The notes: generated by a model from the sequence alone, not told the origin. A DNA stretch of 64,000 nt from JAAFIP01 sp963775085 (GCA_963775085.1 CAVZHO010000011.1:124001-188000); one strand, 5' to 3'; numbered from the stretch's first letter, positions 33,156-43,361 are shown. Numbers and translations: made by a program.

Positions 33156-36100
33156 ATGAACGCTCCCATTGCTTTGCACCAGCTCACGGCCCTGGCCGAC
33201 GACACGCCGCGCCTGCGCGAAATCCCCTACAACTACACCTCGTTTTCGGATCGTGAGGTGGTGATTCGCTTGCTGGGCACGAGTGCCTGGGAGACGCTGC
33301 AAAGCCTGCGCAGCGAGCGCCAGACCGGCCGCTCGGCCCGTATGCTGTACGAGGTGCTGGGCGATATTTGGGTGGTGCAGCGCAATCCGTATCTGCAAGA
33401 CGATTTGCTGGACAACCCCAAGCGGCGCAAACAATTGGCCGATGCCCTGGAGCACCGCCTGAACGAGGTGGAAAAGCGCCGCACCCCGGCGACTGATCCT
33501 GCGCGTGATGCCAAAGTGGGCGAGCTGCTGGTGGCGGCCAAGGCCTGTTTAAAGTCGTTCTACCAGTCCTTCTCGCAGATCTACGACCTGCGTAAACGCA
33601 GTACCAGCGTGCTGCGCAAAGTCACCGCCAAAGACAATATCAAGTTTGACGGACTTTCCCGCGTCAGCCATGTGACCGACGCCACCGACTGGCGCGTGGA
33701 GTACCCATTCGTGGTGCTCACCCCCGACACCGAGGCCGAGATGGCTGGTATGGTCAAGGCCTGTATCGAGCTGGGGCTGACCATCATCCCGCGTGGCGGT
33801 GGCACCGGCTATACGGGTGGCGCGATACCGCTCACCTGGAAGTCGGCCGTCATTAACACCGAAAAGTTAGAGGCCATGACCGAGGTGGAGCAACGCAGTC
33901 TGCCTGGCCTGGCAGGGCAAGTGCCGACGATCTGGACCGAAGCAGGCGTAGTCACCCAGCGCGTGGCCGATGCGGCCGAGCGCGCAGGCTTTGTGTTTGC
34001 AGTCGACCCCACCAGCGCCGAAGCCAGTTGCATCGGCGGCAACATCGCCATGAACGCGGGCGGCAAAAAAGCCGTGCTCTGGGGCACCGCCCTGGACAAC
34101 CTGGCCTCTTGGCGTATGGTCACACCCGATGCGCAGTGGCTGGAGGTCACCCGCCTGAACCACAACCTGGGCAAGATCCATGATGCTGAGGTGGCCAGCT
34201 TTGAGCTGCAATATTTCGACGCGGGTGGCAAAAAACTGTTGAGAACCGAGCGCCTGGACATCCCCGGCAAAACCTTCCGCAAAGAAGGCCTGGGCAAGGA
34301 CGTGACCGACAAGTTTTTAAGCGGCCTGCCCGGCATCCAAAAAGAAGGCTGCGACGGCCTGATCACCAGCGCCCGCTGGATCGTGCACCGCATGCCGCAG
34401 CACACCCGCACGGTGTGTCTGGAGTTTTTTGGCAATGCCAAAGACGCGGTGCCCAGCATTGTCGAGATCAAAGACTACATGTTTTCCCTGCAAAAGCGCA
34501 GCGGCGAAGGAGGCAATGGACAGGGCCCCTCCCCCGTCATGCTGGCGGGTCTGGAGCATCTGGACGACCGCTATCTGAAAGCCGTAGGCTACGCCACCAA
34601 GAGCAAACGCGGTGGCCTGCCCAAGATGGTGCTGTTTGGTGATATCGCCGGTGACGATGCTGACGTAGTGGCGCGTACTACCAGCGAGGTGGTGCGCATT
34701 GCCAACTCCCGCAGTGGTGAAGGATTTATTGCTATCAGTCCAGAAGCACGCAAGAAGTTTTGGCTAGACCGCAAACGCACCGCCGCCATCAGCAAGCACA
34801 CCAACGCCTTCAAGATCAACGAAGACGTGGTCATTCCCCTGCCGCGCATGGCCGAGTACACCGATGGCATCGAGCGCATCAACATCGAACTGAGCTTGCG
34901 CAACAAACTCAAGCTGTGCGACGAGTTGGACGCGTTTTTCAGCCGTGGCAACTTGCCATTGGGTAAGCACGACGATGCGCTGGAGATCCCCTCACCGGAG
35001 TTGCTGGAAGACCACATTGACCAGGCGCTGGCCTTGGTGAAAGAGGTGCGCACACTCTGGGCCGGGTGGCTACACACGGTAGACGCTAACTTTACCCAGC
35101 TACAAGACCACAGCCTGCGCGCCAGCTGGAAGACCCAGCTACGTGCCCCGCTGGCCAATATCTTCACGGGCGACGCCTTCAAGCCCATCCTGGACGAATG
35201 CCAGGCCATCCACAAGCGGGTGCTCAAGGGCCGCGTGTGGGTGGCGCTGCACATGCATGCGGGCGACGGCAATGTGCACACCAACATCCCCGTCAACAGC
35301 GACGACTACGAGATGCTGCAAACCGCGCACGAGGCTGTCGCGCGCATCATGACCTTAGCCCGCAGCCTGGATGGCGTGATCTCGGGCGAGCACGGGATTG
35401 GCATCACCAAGCTGGAGTTTTTGACCGACGCAGAGATCAAACCCTTTGCCGATTACAAGGCCAGGATCGACCCCGAGGGACGTTTCAACAAAGGCAAATT
35501 GCTACGAAATACGGAGCTGCTTACGTCCACAGGACAAGGACTACAGGCTGATTTGACAGGTAAAACGGTGCTGCAAGAGGCATTTTTTGCCGATTTGACC
35601 AACGCCTACACCCCCAGCTTCGGTTTGATGGGCCACGAGTCGCTCATCATGCAGCAGTCAGATATCGGCGCGATTGCCGACAGCGTGAAAGACTGCCTGC
35701 GCTGCGGCAAATGCAAGCCGGTCTGCGCCACCCATGTGCCGCGCGCCAACCTGCTGTACAGCCCGCGCAACAAAATCTTGGCCACGTCGCTGCTGGTCGA
35801 AGCCTTCTTGTACGAAGAGCAAACCCGGCGCGGTGTATCCATCAAACACTGGGAAGAGTTTGAAGACGTGGCCGACCACTGCACCGTCTGCCACAAGTGC
35901 CTCAGCCCCTGCCCGGTAGACATTGACTTTGGCGAAGTGTCGATGAACATGCGCAACCTGCTGCGCAAGATGGGTAAAAAAAGTTTTAACCCCGGCTCAG
36001 ACCTGGCCATGTTCTTCATGAGCGCCACCAACCCCGCCGTGGTCAGCGCCGTGCGCACCCTGGTGTTTGACTGGGGCGTGAAGGCCCAACACTTGGGCAA

Positions 36101-37118
36101 CGACCTGCTGCGCGGCCTGGCCAAAAAGCAAACCGCCACACCGGCCGCGACCGTCGGCAAAGCGCCCATCAAAGAGCAGGTCATCCACTTCATCAACAAA
36201 AAGATGCCCGGTGGTTTGCCCAAGAAAACCGCCCGCGCTTTGTTGGACATTGAAGACGCCAACTACGTGCCCATCATTCGCAATCCGAAAGGCACCACGG
36301 CGGATACCGAGGCGGTGTTTTACTTCCCTGGCTGCGGGTCAGAAAAACTCTTCAGCCAAGTGGGCTTGGCTACACAAGCCATGCTCTGGCACGCGGGCGT
36401 GCAAACCGTGCTGCCGCCGGGCTATTTGTGCTGCGGTTACCCGCAGCGCGGCGCAGGCCAGTTTGACAAAGCCGACAAAATGATCACCGACAACCGCGTG
36501 CTGTTCCACCGCGTGGCCAACACCCTGAACTATCTGGACATCAAAACCGTGGTGGTCAGCTGCGGCACCTGCTATGACCAGTTGCAGGGTTACCAGTTTG
36601 ACAAAATCTTCCCCGGCAGCCGCATCATCGATATTCACGAGTATTTGCTGGAAAAAGGCATCACCCTGCAAACCGATGGCAAAGGCCCCGGTGCCTACCT
36701 GTACCACGACCCCTGCCACAGCCCCATGAAGCTGCAGGAACCCATGAAAACCGTCAAAGCCCTGCTGGGCGACGCGGTGATGAAGTCCGATCGTTGCTGC
36801 GGCGAGGCCGGCACCCTGGCGGCCACCCGACCCGACATTTCGACGCAAATCCGCTTTCGCAAGGAAGAAGAGATTTTGCAAAACGAAGCCAGCCTGCGTG
36901 CCCAAGGCTTGGTGGGCGAGAAGCAAAACGTCAAAATCCTCACCTCCTGCCCGGCCTGCCTCACGGGTCTGTCGCGCTACGGCAATGACCTGAAGAACGG
37001 TTTGCTGGAGGCCGACTACATCGTGGTGGAGATGGCCAATCAGATTTTGGGACTTGACTGGATGCCCAAGTATGTGGAATTGGCCAATCAAGGCGGGATT
37101 GAGCGGGTTCTGGTGTAG
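33156..37118 (+). CDS. FAD-linked oxidase / Fe-S oxidoreductase with DUF3683 N-terminus
   Basis: A 1320-aa fused dehydrogenase of the D-lactate/2-hydroxyacid dehydrogenase class. Domains in order: DUF3683-like region (about 1-170), PCMH FAD-binding domain (about 180-420, with PRGGGTGYTGGAIPL), FAD-oxidase C-terminal domain (to about 780, with HMHAGDGNVHTNIP and GVISGEHGIG), two 4Fe-4S motifs (CLRCGKCKPVC, CTVCHKCLSPCP), then CCG domains (CCGYPQRGAGQF, CCGEAGTLAATRP). A repeat copy encodes the linker near 780-800. I chose ATG 33156. The substrate is unknown. Confidence 0.9.
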   Translation: MNAPIALHQLTALADDTPRLREIPYNYTSFSDREVVIRLLGTSAWETLQSLRSERQTGRSARMLYEVLGDIWVVQRNPYLQDDLLDNPKRRKQLADALEHRLNEVEKRRTPATDPARDAKVGELLVAAKACLKSFYQSFSQIYDLRKRSTSVLRKVTAKDNIKFDGLSRVSHVTDATDWRVEYPFVVLTPDTEAEMAGMVKACIELGLTIIPRGGGTGYTGGAIPLTWKSAVINTEKLEAMTEVEQRSLPGLAGQVPTIWTEAGVVTQRVADAAERAGFVFAVDPTSAEASCIGGNIAMNAGGKKAVLWGTALDNLASWRMVTPDAQWLEVTRLNHNLGKIHDAEVASFELQYFDAGGKKLLRTERLDIPGKTFRKEGLGKDVTDKFLSGLPGIQKEGCDGLITSARWIVHRMPQHTRTVCLEFFGNAKDAVPSIVEIKDYMFSLQKRSGEGGNGQGPSPVMLAGLEHLDDRYLKAVGYATKSKRGGLPKMVLFGDIAGDDADVVARTTSEVVRIANSRSGEGFIAISPEARKKFWLDRKRTAAISKHTNAFKINEDVVIPLPRMAEYTDGIERINIELSLRNKLKLCDELDAFFSRGNLPLGKHDDALEIPSPELLEDHIDQALALVKEVRTLWAGWLHTVDANFTQLQDHSLRASWKTQLRAPLANIFTGDAFKPILDECQAIHKRVLKGRVWVALHMHAGDGNVHTNIPVNSDDYEMLQTAHEAVARIMTLARSLDGVISGEHGIGITKLEFLTDAEIKPFADYKARIDPEGRFNKGKLLRNTELLTSTGQGLQADLTGKTVLQEAFFADLTNAYTPSFGLMGHESLIMQQSDIGAIADSVKDCLRCGKCKPVCATHVPRANLLYSPRNKILATSLLVEAFLYEEQTRRGVSIKHWEEFEDVADHCTVCHKCLSPCPVDIDFGEVSMNMRNLLRKMGKKSFNPGSDLAMFFMSATNPAVVSAVRTLVFDWGVKAQHLGNDLLRGLAKKQTATPAATVGKAPIKEQVIHFINKKMPGGLPKKTARALLDIEDANYVPIIRNPKGTTADTEAVFYFPGCGSEKLFSQVGLATQAMLWHAGVQTVLPPGYLCCGYPQRGAGQFDKADKMITDNRVLFHRVANTLNYLDIKTVVVSCGTCYDQLQGYQFDKIFPGSRIIDIHEYLLEKGITLQTDGKGPGAYLYHDPCHSPMKLQEPMKTVKALLGDAVMKSDRCCGEAGTLAATRPDISTQIRFRKEEEILQNEASLRAQGLVGEKQNVKILTSCPACLTGLSRYGNDLKNGLLEADYIVVEMANQILGLDWMPKYVELANQGGIERVLV
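35496..35557 (+). repeat. Interspersed 60-bp repeat within the FAD/Fe-S oxidoreductase gene
   Basis: Contains TTGCTACGAAATACGGAGCTG, CTTACGTCCACAGGAC and GGACTACAGGCTGATTT. It is in frame and lies in the linker between the flavin and Fe-S domains. Confidence 0.75.
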
Positions 37119-37177
37119 TTTTCTACCAGGCGCTATGCTTTACGTATACTGACATTCGTTTCCAAGGAATTTTCAAC

Positions 37178-37594
37178 ATGGCCGGTTTAACCCCCACCAC
37201 CCCCACGCCCGTCGATATCACCGTGCACCAGCAAAGCCGCACGCTGGACATTTCGTTTTCTGACGGTGCCAGTTTTAGCATTCCGCTGGAGCTGATGCGG
37301 GTGTATTCCCCGTCAGCCGAAGTGCAAGGCCACGGCCCGGGGCAAGAGGTGCTGCAAACCGGCAAACGCCTGGTGGGCCTGCAGTCGCTGGAGCCGGTGG
37401 GCAACTACGCCGTCAAACCAGTGTTCAGCGACGGACATGAGAGCGGCATTTTTTCCTGGGACTACCTCTACCACCTGGGCGCCGACCAGGATGCCCTGTG
37501 GGCGCAGTACCAGGCGCGTTTGCAGGCCGCAGGGGCAGAGCGCGATGCACCGATGGTGGAGGCTGGCGGCAGTAGCTGTGGCCATAGCCACTAA
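37178..37594 (+). CDS. DUF971 (gamma-butyrobetaine hydroxylase N-terminal-like) protein
   Basis: A 138-aa protein with the DUF971 fold seen alone in many proteobacteria, a domain often linked to Fe-S or ParA-type proteins. Typical segments are SRTLDISFSDGASFSIPLELMR and AVKPVFSDGHESGIFSWDYL. The tail GGSSCGHSH might bind metal. AAGGAATTTTC lies upstream. It precedes ubiE, as in relatives. Confidence 0.85.
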   Translation: MAGLTPTTPTPVDITVHQQSRTLDISFSDGASFSIPLELMRVYSPSAEVQGHGPGQEVLQTGKRLVGLQSLEPVGNYAVKPVFSDGHESGIFSWDYLYHLGADQDALWAQYQARLQAAGAERDAPMVEAGGSSCGHSH

Positions 37595-37605
37595 CCGGTC
37601 ACCTG

Positions 37606-37664
37606 TTTGCTACTAATAAGATAGCTTCTTATGTCCTGTTATATGGGACTAACGGCTGTTTTCT
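37606..37664 (+). repeat. Interspersed 60-bp repeat upstream of ubiE
   Basis: Contains TTGCTACTAATAAGATAGCTTC, TTATGTCCTGTTATATGGGAC and TAACGGCTGTTTT. It lies in the gap between DUF971 and ubiE, both stems visible. Confidence 0.72.
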
Positions 37665-37751
37665 CTATTAATACGACACAAACGGGGTATATCCCTCCTG
37701 GTTAACAGGTTGTCGCAGCTTTTGCACTCGGGCCTCGTTACCATTCCCTCC

Positions 37752-38483
37752 ATGAGTTCCACCCATTTTGGCTTTCAAACCGTAGAAGAGCGCGACAAGG
37801 CAGCGCGGGTGCGCGGCGTGTTCGATTCGGTAGCCTCCAAGTACGACATCATGAACGATGTCATGTCGATGGGCCTGCACCGCGCCTGGAAGGCCTACAC
37901 CGTCATGGTCTCAGGTGCAGGCCAGGGCTCCAAGGTGCTGGATATCGCGGGCGGCACTGGCGATCTGGCCTTGGCCTTTGCCAAAAAAGTCGGCAACACC
38001 GGCCAGGTCGTGCATACCGACATCAACGAAGCCATGCTGCGCGTCGGGCGGGATCGCCTGGTGGACGCGGGCGTGCATTTGCCCACCATGGTGTGCGATG
38101 CCGAGAAGCTGCCCTATGCGGATAACAGCTTTGATATCGTCACGGTCGCCTTTGGACTGCGCAATATGACACACAAAGAGGCCGCTTTGGCCGAGATGTG
38201 CCGGGTGCTTAAACCACGCGGCAAGTTGTGCGTATTAGAGTTTTCCAAGGTGGCGCAACCACTACAAAAGGCCTACGATTGGTATTCCTTTCAAATTTTG
38301 CCAAAATTGGGCTCCTGGATTGCGGGTGATGCCGCCAGCTACCAGTACCTGGCCGAGTCGATTCGGATGCACCCCGATCAGGAGGCTCTCAAGGTGATGA
38401 TGCAGGGTGCCGGTTTTGGGCATGTGGATATTCATAACTTGACGGGCGGCATTGTGGCCCTGCATATGGGCATCAAGTGCTGA
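37752..38483 (+). CDS. ubiE: Ubiquinone/menaquinone biosynthesis C-methyltransferase
   Basis: SAM-dependent C-methyltransferase of ubiquinone synthesis, 243 aa. The N-terminus FGFQTVEERDKAARVRGVFD, motif I VLDIAGGTGDLALAFA, and FGLRNMTHKEAALAEM are diagnostic. I chose ATG 37752 over 37710, because homology starts just after it. Clusters with ubiJ and ubiB downstream. Confidence 0.96.
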   Translation: MSSTHFGFQTVEERDKAARVRGVFDSVASKYDIMNDVMSMGLHRAWKAYTVMVSGAGQGSKVLDIAGGTGDLALAFAKKVGNTGQVVHTDINEAMLRVGRDRLVDAGVHLPTMVCDAEKLPYADNSFDIVTVAFGLRNMTHKEAALAEMCRVLKPRGKLCVLEFSKVAQPLQKAYDWYSFQILPKLGSWIAGDAASYQYLAESIRMHPDQEALKVMMQGAGFGHVDIHNLTGGIVALHMGIKC

Positions 38484-38536
38484 GTTCAGGATTTGGTTTG
38501 GTTTTTAGTTTTTAGTTTTTACTATTTGGAGGCGTT

Positions 38537-39541
38537 ATGAAACTATGGTCTTTTGTGTTGGCCGCAGCTTTGCTGGCCGTGGGCGTGCAGGCAGATGCCA
38601 AGCGCTTGGGTGGCGGTAAATCCGTGGGTAAGCAGTCCAGCAACGTCACGCAAAGCCAGGCAGCGCCTGCTGCACCGGCTGGCGCGACCAATGCAGCAGC
38701 GGCCAAGCCCGCTACGCCTGCACCTGCTGCGGCACCTGCCGCCGCGCCGAAAAAGCCATGGGGCGCCATGCTCGGCGGTCTGGCCGCTGGCTTGGGCCTG
38801 GCCTGGCTGGCCAACTCACTGGGCCTGGGCGGTGCGCTCAGCCAGATGCTGATGTTTGGTCTGCTGGCCTTGGCCATCATGATGGCGGTGGGATGGTTTA
38901 TGCGCCGACGCGCCATGCAAGCGGGACAAGGCGCAGGCCAGGCCAACAGCCCGTTTGCCATGCAAGGTGCGGGTGCCGGCAACCCCGTGGCCGCCAAAGA
39001 CTACAACCCCCAAAGTGTGGGAAATGATGCCTCGGCCCGCCCTTGGGAGCGACCCAGCATGGCCTTTGACGGCTCCAAAGGTACCGGTAGCATGATTGGC
39101 TCGGCGATTGCCTCGGGCGCAGCCACATCGCTGAACGGTTCGCAGTCGTGGGGCATCCCGGCAGACTTTGACACCAATGGGTTCTTGAACTCTGCCAAGC
39201 AAAACTTCATTACCCTGCAAGCCGCGTGGGACAAATCCGACGTGAGCAGCCTGCGCTCGATGATGACCGACGACATGCTCTCCGAGATCAAGTCGCAACT
39301 GGCCGAGCGCGAGCAGCACACCGGTGCCAACGCCAACCACACCGAAGTGGCCGCACTGGATGCCAAGCTGCTAGGTATCGAAGAGGTCGATGCCGCCTGG
39401 CTGGCCAGCGTCGAATTCTCGGGCATGATCAAAGAGGACCCGTCACAAAGCCCTGGCCCCTTCCGCGAAGTGTGGAACATGACCAAGTCCAAGACCGGCA
39501 CCGGCGGTTGGCTGGTCGCGGGTGTGCAAGCCTTGCAATAG
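38537..39541 (+). CDS. Tim44-domain membrane protein
   Basis: A 334-aa protein with an N-terminal signal or anchor (FVLAAALLAVGVQADA), a Gly/Ser/Lys region, an Ala/Pro-rich linker (about 40-75), two hydrophobic segments (MLGGLAAGLGLAWLAN and MLMFGLLALAIMMAVGWF), then a C-terminal Tim44-like domain from about 210. Good ribosome-binding site GGAGGCG. It is regularly found between ubiE and ubiJ in beta-proteobacteria; role unknown. Confidence 0.85.
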   Translation: MKLWSFVLAAALLAVGVQADAKRLGGGKSVGKQSSNVTQSQAAPAAPAGATNAAAAKPATPAPAAAPAAAPKKPWGAMLGGLAAGLGLAWLANSLGLGGALSQMLMFGLLALAIMMAVGWFMRRRAMQAGQGAGQANSPFAMQGAGAGNPVAAKDYNPQSVGNDASARPWERPSMAFDGSKGTGSMIGSAIASGAATSLNGSQSWGIPADFDTNGFLNSAKQNFITLQAAWDKSDVSSLRSMMTDDMLSEIKSQLAEREQHTGANANHTEVAALDAKLLGIEEVDAAWLASVEFSGMIKEDPSQSPGPFREVWNMTKSKTGTGGWLVAGVQALQ

Positions 39542-39598
39542 GACTAAAGCCGAAAAAATCGAGCAAAAGCCCTTTTTGCTTCGATAATCAGGGGACGT

Positions 39599-40168
39599 AT
39601 GAATACCACCTCCCCTTTTTCATTGCCGTTTAAATTTCCACCATCTGCGCAAGACTTGCCCGCTTGGCTCCAGCCGCCCGAGTGGCTGGTGCGCGAGTTG
39701 CAGCAGCGCGTGGTGTTGGCACTTAACCATGTGCTGCAGCAAGAACCCGAGGCGATGGCGCGCCTGGCACGCCAAAAGGGTCAGGTCGCCTTGATCGAAA
39801 TGGCACCTGTCGCCCTCAAGCTCATCGCCACACCAGCCGGTTTGCTCGACATCGCCCCCGCACAGGCCAAGGCTGATTTAACCTTGACCGTCACCGACAG
39901 CAACCCCGCATCTTTATTGCAATCCACCCTGCGCGGCGAAAAACCCGCGATCCAAATTCAGGGCGATGTGCAGCTGGCTGCCGAGGTCAATTGGCTGGTA
40001 GACCATGTGCGTTGGGATGCAGAAGAAGACCTAAGCCGCATCCTGGGTGATGCGCCCGCCCATAGCATCATGCAAGGCCTGCGGCAAGCGGGGGCGATGC
40101 TGAAAAAATTCGCTCCTGCACCAACTGCTGCGTCCGCAGCACCGGGTGCACCAGCCCATTCGACGTAA
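39599..40168 (+). CDS. ubiJ: UbiJ-like SCP2-domain ubiquinone accessory factor
   Basis: Lipid-binding SCP2-type protein expected to organise the soluble Ubi complex that handles ubiquinone intermediates. The 189-aa sequence shows a low-conservation SCP2 pattern (ADLTLTVTDSNPASLL, IQIQGDVQLAAEVNWLV) and a helical tail. Position directly before ubiB and after ubiE supports the call more than sequence does. Confidence 0.8.
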   Translation: MNTTSPFSLPFKFPPSAQDLPAWLQPPEWLVRELQQRVVLALNHVLQQEPEAMARLARQKGQVALIEMAPVALKLIATPAGLLDIAPAQAKADLTLTVTDSNPASLLQSTLRGEKPAIQIQGDVQLAAEVNWLVDHVRWDAEEDLSRILGDAPAHSIMQGLRQAGAMLKKFAPAPTAASAAPGAPAHST

Positions 40169-40183
40169 GGCTAGGCACGCAGC

Positions 40184-41767
40184 ATGGGTTTGTTCACACG
40201 GCTTTGGCGCGGCAGCTTTATCGTATTCATCGTGCTGCGCTATGGGCTCGATGAACTGGTGCTGAACAGTTTTCAAAAGCCCTGGCTCAAAGTCATAGCC
40301 CGCATCGTCTCGGTGGGGCGCAACCTGAGCGCGCCGCGCGGCCAGCGCCTGCGTGAAGCACTGGAGCGCCTGGGCCCCATCTTTGTCAAATTTGGCCAGG
40401 TGTTGTCTACCCGGCGTGACCTCATGCCGCTGGATATTGCCGATGAGCTGGCCCTGCTGCAAGACCGGGTACCGCCCTTTGGCTCCGACATCGCCATCGC
40501 CACCATCGAGCGCGCCTTTGGCCGCAAGGTGAGCGATATTTTTTCCAGTTTTGAGCGGGTGCCTGTGGCCAGCGCCTCGATTGCCCAAGTGCACTTCGCC
40601 ACCTTGATCGGGCGCGACGGCAAAGAGCGCGAAGTGGCCGTGAAAGTCGTGCGCCCCGGTATGCTGGCGGCGATAGAAAAAGACCTCGGCCTGATGCGCA
40701 TGATGGCCGGTTGGGTGGAGAGCCTGAGCGCGGATGGCAAACGCCTCAAACCGCGCGAGGTGGTTGCCGAATTTGACAAGTACCTGCACGACGAGTTGGA
40801 CTTGGTGCGCGAAGCGGCCAATGCTGCCCAACTGCGCCGCAATATGACGGGGCTCAACCTGGTGCTGATCCCCGAGATGCATTGGGATTTTTGCCACTCC
40901 GACGTGATCGTCATGGAGCGCATGCATGGTGTGCCCATCAGCCAGATGGACAAGCTGCGTGCGGCCGGCGTCGACATCAAGCAGCTGGCCCGCGATGGGG
41001 TGACGATATTTTTTACCCAGGTGTTTCGCGACGGTTTTTTCCATGCCGACATGCACCCTGGAAATATCCAGGTCAGCCTGGAGCCGCAGCACCTGGGCCG
41101 CGTGATCTCACTGGACTTTGGCATTGTGGGCACGCTCACCGAGGTCGACAAAGAATATCTGGCGCAAAACTTTGTCTCATTTTTCAGGCGCGACTACAAG
41201 CGTGTGGCCGAGCTGCATATCGAGTCAGGTTGGGTGCCCGCTGCTACCCGGGTGGACGAACTGGAGGCCGCGATACGTGCCTGCTGCGAGCCGTATTTTG
41301 ACCGCCCACTGAAAGAAATTTCCCTGGGTATGGTGCTGATGCGCCTGTTCCAAACCTCGCGCCGCTTCCATGTAGAGATCCAACCCCAACTGGTATTGCT
41401 GCAAAAAACATTACTTAATATCGAAGGCCTGGGCCGTCAGCTAGACCCGGATTTAGACCTGTGGGCCACGGCCAAACCATTTTTGGAAACATGGATGCTG
41501 GAGCAAATTGGCCCGCAAAAATTGATCGAACAACTCAAAGCCCAAGCGCCGCGCTACGCCAAGCTCTTGCCCGAGCTGCCGCGCCTGCTGCACAACTATT
41601 TGCAGCAGCAAAAAGGCCAGCACGACCACACCCTGGTTGAGCTGCTGGCCGAGCAAAAACGTACCAACAGTCTGCTGCAAAAAATAATTTACGGTGGCTT
41701 GGGTTTTGTGTTGGGCCTGATCTTGATACAATTTTTGCTGCGCATCAAACTCACCCGGTTTTTCTAA
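40184..41767 (+). CDS. ubiB: UbiB, atypical kinase-like ubiquinone biosynthesis protein
   Basis: Membrane-anchored ADCK/ABC1-family ATPase needed for ubiquinone synthesis, 527 aa. The KxGQ motif is FVKFGQVLSTR, the A-rich loop ASIAQVHFA, the lysine strand VAVKVVRPG, and the catalytic segments are FHADMHPGN and DFGIVG. Two C-terminal membrane segments are expected in GLGFVLGLILIQFLL. Last gene of the ubiE-ubiJ-ubiB group. Confidence 0.96.
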   Translation: MGLFTRLWRGSFIVFIVLRYGLDELVLNSFQKPWLKVIARIVSVGRNLSAPRGQRLREALERLGPIFVKFGQVLSTRRDLMPLDIADELALLQDRVPPFGSDIAIATIERAFGRKVSDIFSSFERVPVASASIAQVHFATLIGRDGKEREVAVKVVRPGMLAAIEKDLGLMRMMAGWVESLSADGKRLKPREVVAEFDKYLHDELDLVREAANAAQLRRNMTGLNLVLIPEMHWDFCHSDVIVMERMHGVPISQMDKLRAAGVDIKQLARDGVTIFFTQVFRDGFFHADMHPGNIQVSLEPQHLGRVISLDFGIVGTLTEVDKEYLAQNFVSFFRRDYKRVAELHIESGWVPAATRVDELEAAIRACCEPYFDRPLKEISLGMVLMRLFQTSRRFHVEIQPQLVLLQKTLLNIEGLGRQLDPDLDLWATAKPFLETWMLEQIGPQKLIEQLKAQAPRYAKLLPELPRLLHNYLQQQKGQHDHTLVELLAEQKRTNSLLQKIIYGGLGFVLGLILIQFLLRIKLTRFF

Positions 41768-41790
41768 AATACGCTGGAGGCTTCAACATC

Positions 41791-43278
41791 ATGCTGTTGA
41801 CATTGGTTATCTTGTATTTGCTGGTCACCATCGCCATCGGCCTGTGGGCCGCCAAGCGGGTGAAAACCACCACCGACTTTGCCATCGCCGGGCGCAGCCT
41901 GCCGCTGGTGATGATTGTCACCACCACCTTTGCTACCTGGTTTGGCTCGGAGACCGTGCTGGGCATTCCGGCCAAGTTTGTCAACAGTGGCTTGAACGGC
42001 GTGGTGGAAGACCCGTTTGGTGCTGGCACTTGTTTGATTCTGGTGGGCCTGTTTTTTGCGGGAAAGCTCTACAAAATGACCTTGCTGACCATCAGCGACT
42101 ATTACCGCGAGCGCTTTGGCCGCAGTGTAGAGGTGATGTGCTCGCTGATCATCATGCTCAGCTATCTGGGCTGGGTGTCGGCCCAGGTCACTGCACTGGG
42201 GCTGGTGTTTAACCTGCTGTCGGCGGGCGCGATCAGCATCCCCGTAGGCATGACGATCGGTGTGGTATCGATCCTGGCCTATACCTTGTTCGGTGGTATG
42301 TGGTCAGTGGCCATTACCGACTTCATCCAGATGATTATTCTGGTCGTCGGCCTGTCGGTCATTGCGGTGTTTGCCAGTGGTATGGCCGGGGGTGCCGACA
42401 AGGTGATAGCCTTTGCGGTGAGCAAAGACCTGTTCAAGTTTTGGCCGGAGCCGACTTTTAAAGACATGATTTTCTTTTTTGCAGCGGCCATCACCATGAT
42501 GCTGGGTTCCATCCCGCAGCAAGATGTGTTCCAGCGCGTCATGTCGGCCAACAGCGTGGGCGCTGCCACCAAGGGACCCGTCATTGGCGGGGTGTGCTAC
42601 ATCCTGTTTGCCTTTGTGCCCATGTTTTTGGTGGCCAGCGCCTTGCTGATCATGCCCAACGAAGTGGTCGGCTTGCTCAAAGACGATCCGCAAAAAGTGC
42701 TGCCCACCCTGGTGATGACCAAGATGCCTTTTGTGATGCAGGTGCTGTTTTTTGGCGCGCTGCTTTCGGCTATTAAATCCACCGCTTCGGCCACGCTGTT
42801 GGCACCGAGTGTTACTTTTGTAGAAAATATCTGGCGGCAGTTCAGACCCCGGGTAAGTGACAAGGCCGAGCTGCGCACCATGCGCATCACGGTGCTGATT
42901 TTCAGCATTTTTGTGCTGATTTATGCCATTCGCATGCAGGGCACGCCGATCTATGAAATGGTCTCGGGTGCTTATCAAGTAACCTTGGTGGGCGCGTTTA
43001 TTCCCTTGGTGTTTGGTCTGTACTGGAGCCGTGCCACCACCCAGGGGGCCATTTTCTCCATTGTGCTGGGTTTGCTGACCTGGGGGCTGTTTTTGGCCAC
43101 TCCTGCGGGCCAAGAGTTCCCGGCGCAGTTGGCGGGTATTTTGGCGGCCTTTGTGGGCATGCTGGTAGGCTCGTTGGGCCCCCAGGCGATTAAAAACAGT
43201 CATGCATCGCACCACAAGCTGGCAGGGGTGGAGCCCGGGCATCGGCCCGCCACGCTACAGGGTGGCAGCTATAATTGA
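41791..43278 (+). CDS. Sodium:solute symporter (SSS family)
   Basis: A 495-aa transporter with about 13 hydrophobic segments. SSS features are TTDFAIAGRSLPLVMIVTTT, ATWFGSETVLGIPAK, the ISDYYRERFGR loop, the sodium-site region LLSAIKSTASATLL and FGLYWSRATTQGA. The substrate is unknown; it may be an organic acid or amino acid. It starts 23 bp after ubiB. Confidence 0.92.
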   Translation: MLLTLVILYLLVTIAIGLWAAKRVKTTTDFAIAGRSLPLVMIVTTTFATWFGSETVLGIPAKFVNSGLNGVVEDPFGAGTCLILVGLFFAGKLYKMTLLTISDYYRERFGRSVEVMCSLIIMLSYLGWVSAQVTALGLVFNLLSAGAISIPVGMTIGVVSILAYTLFGGMWSVAITDFIQMIILVVGLSVIAVFASGMAGGADKVIAFAVSKDLFKFWPEPTFKDMIFFFAAAITMMLGSIPQQDVFQRVMSANSVGAATKGPVIGGVCYILFAFVPMFLVASALLIMPNEVVGLLKDDPQKVLPTLVMTKMPFVMQVLFFGALLSAIKSTASATLLAPSVTFVENIWRQFRPRVSDKAELRTMRITVLIFSIFVLIYAIRMQGTPIYEMVSGAYQVTLVGAFIPLVFGLYWSRATTQGAIFSIVLGLLTWGLFLATPAGQEFPAQLAGILAAFVGMLVGSLGPQAIKNSHASHHKLAGVEPGHRPATLQGGSYN

Positions 43279-43361
43279 AGGTTTTGCGCCCCGGTAAGCT
43301 TGCTGTGGGCGTGTTGTGGCGTAAATAGCGCCTTACCTCACTGTTTGACCGCTGCTATCCC

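Noticed and set aside
40031..41092. 353-codon minus-strand frame
   Set aside because: Antisense to ubiJ/ubiB; composition typical of a reverse-frame shadow.
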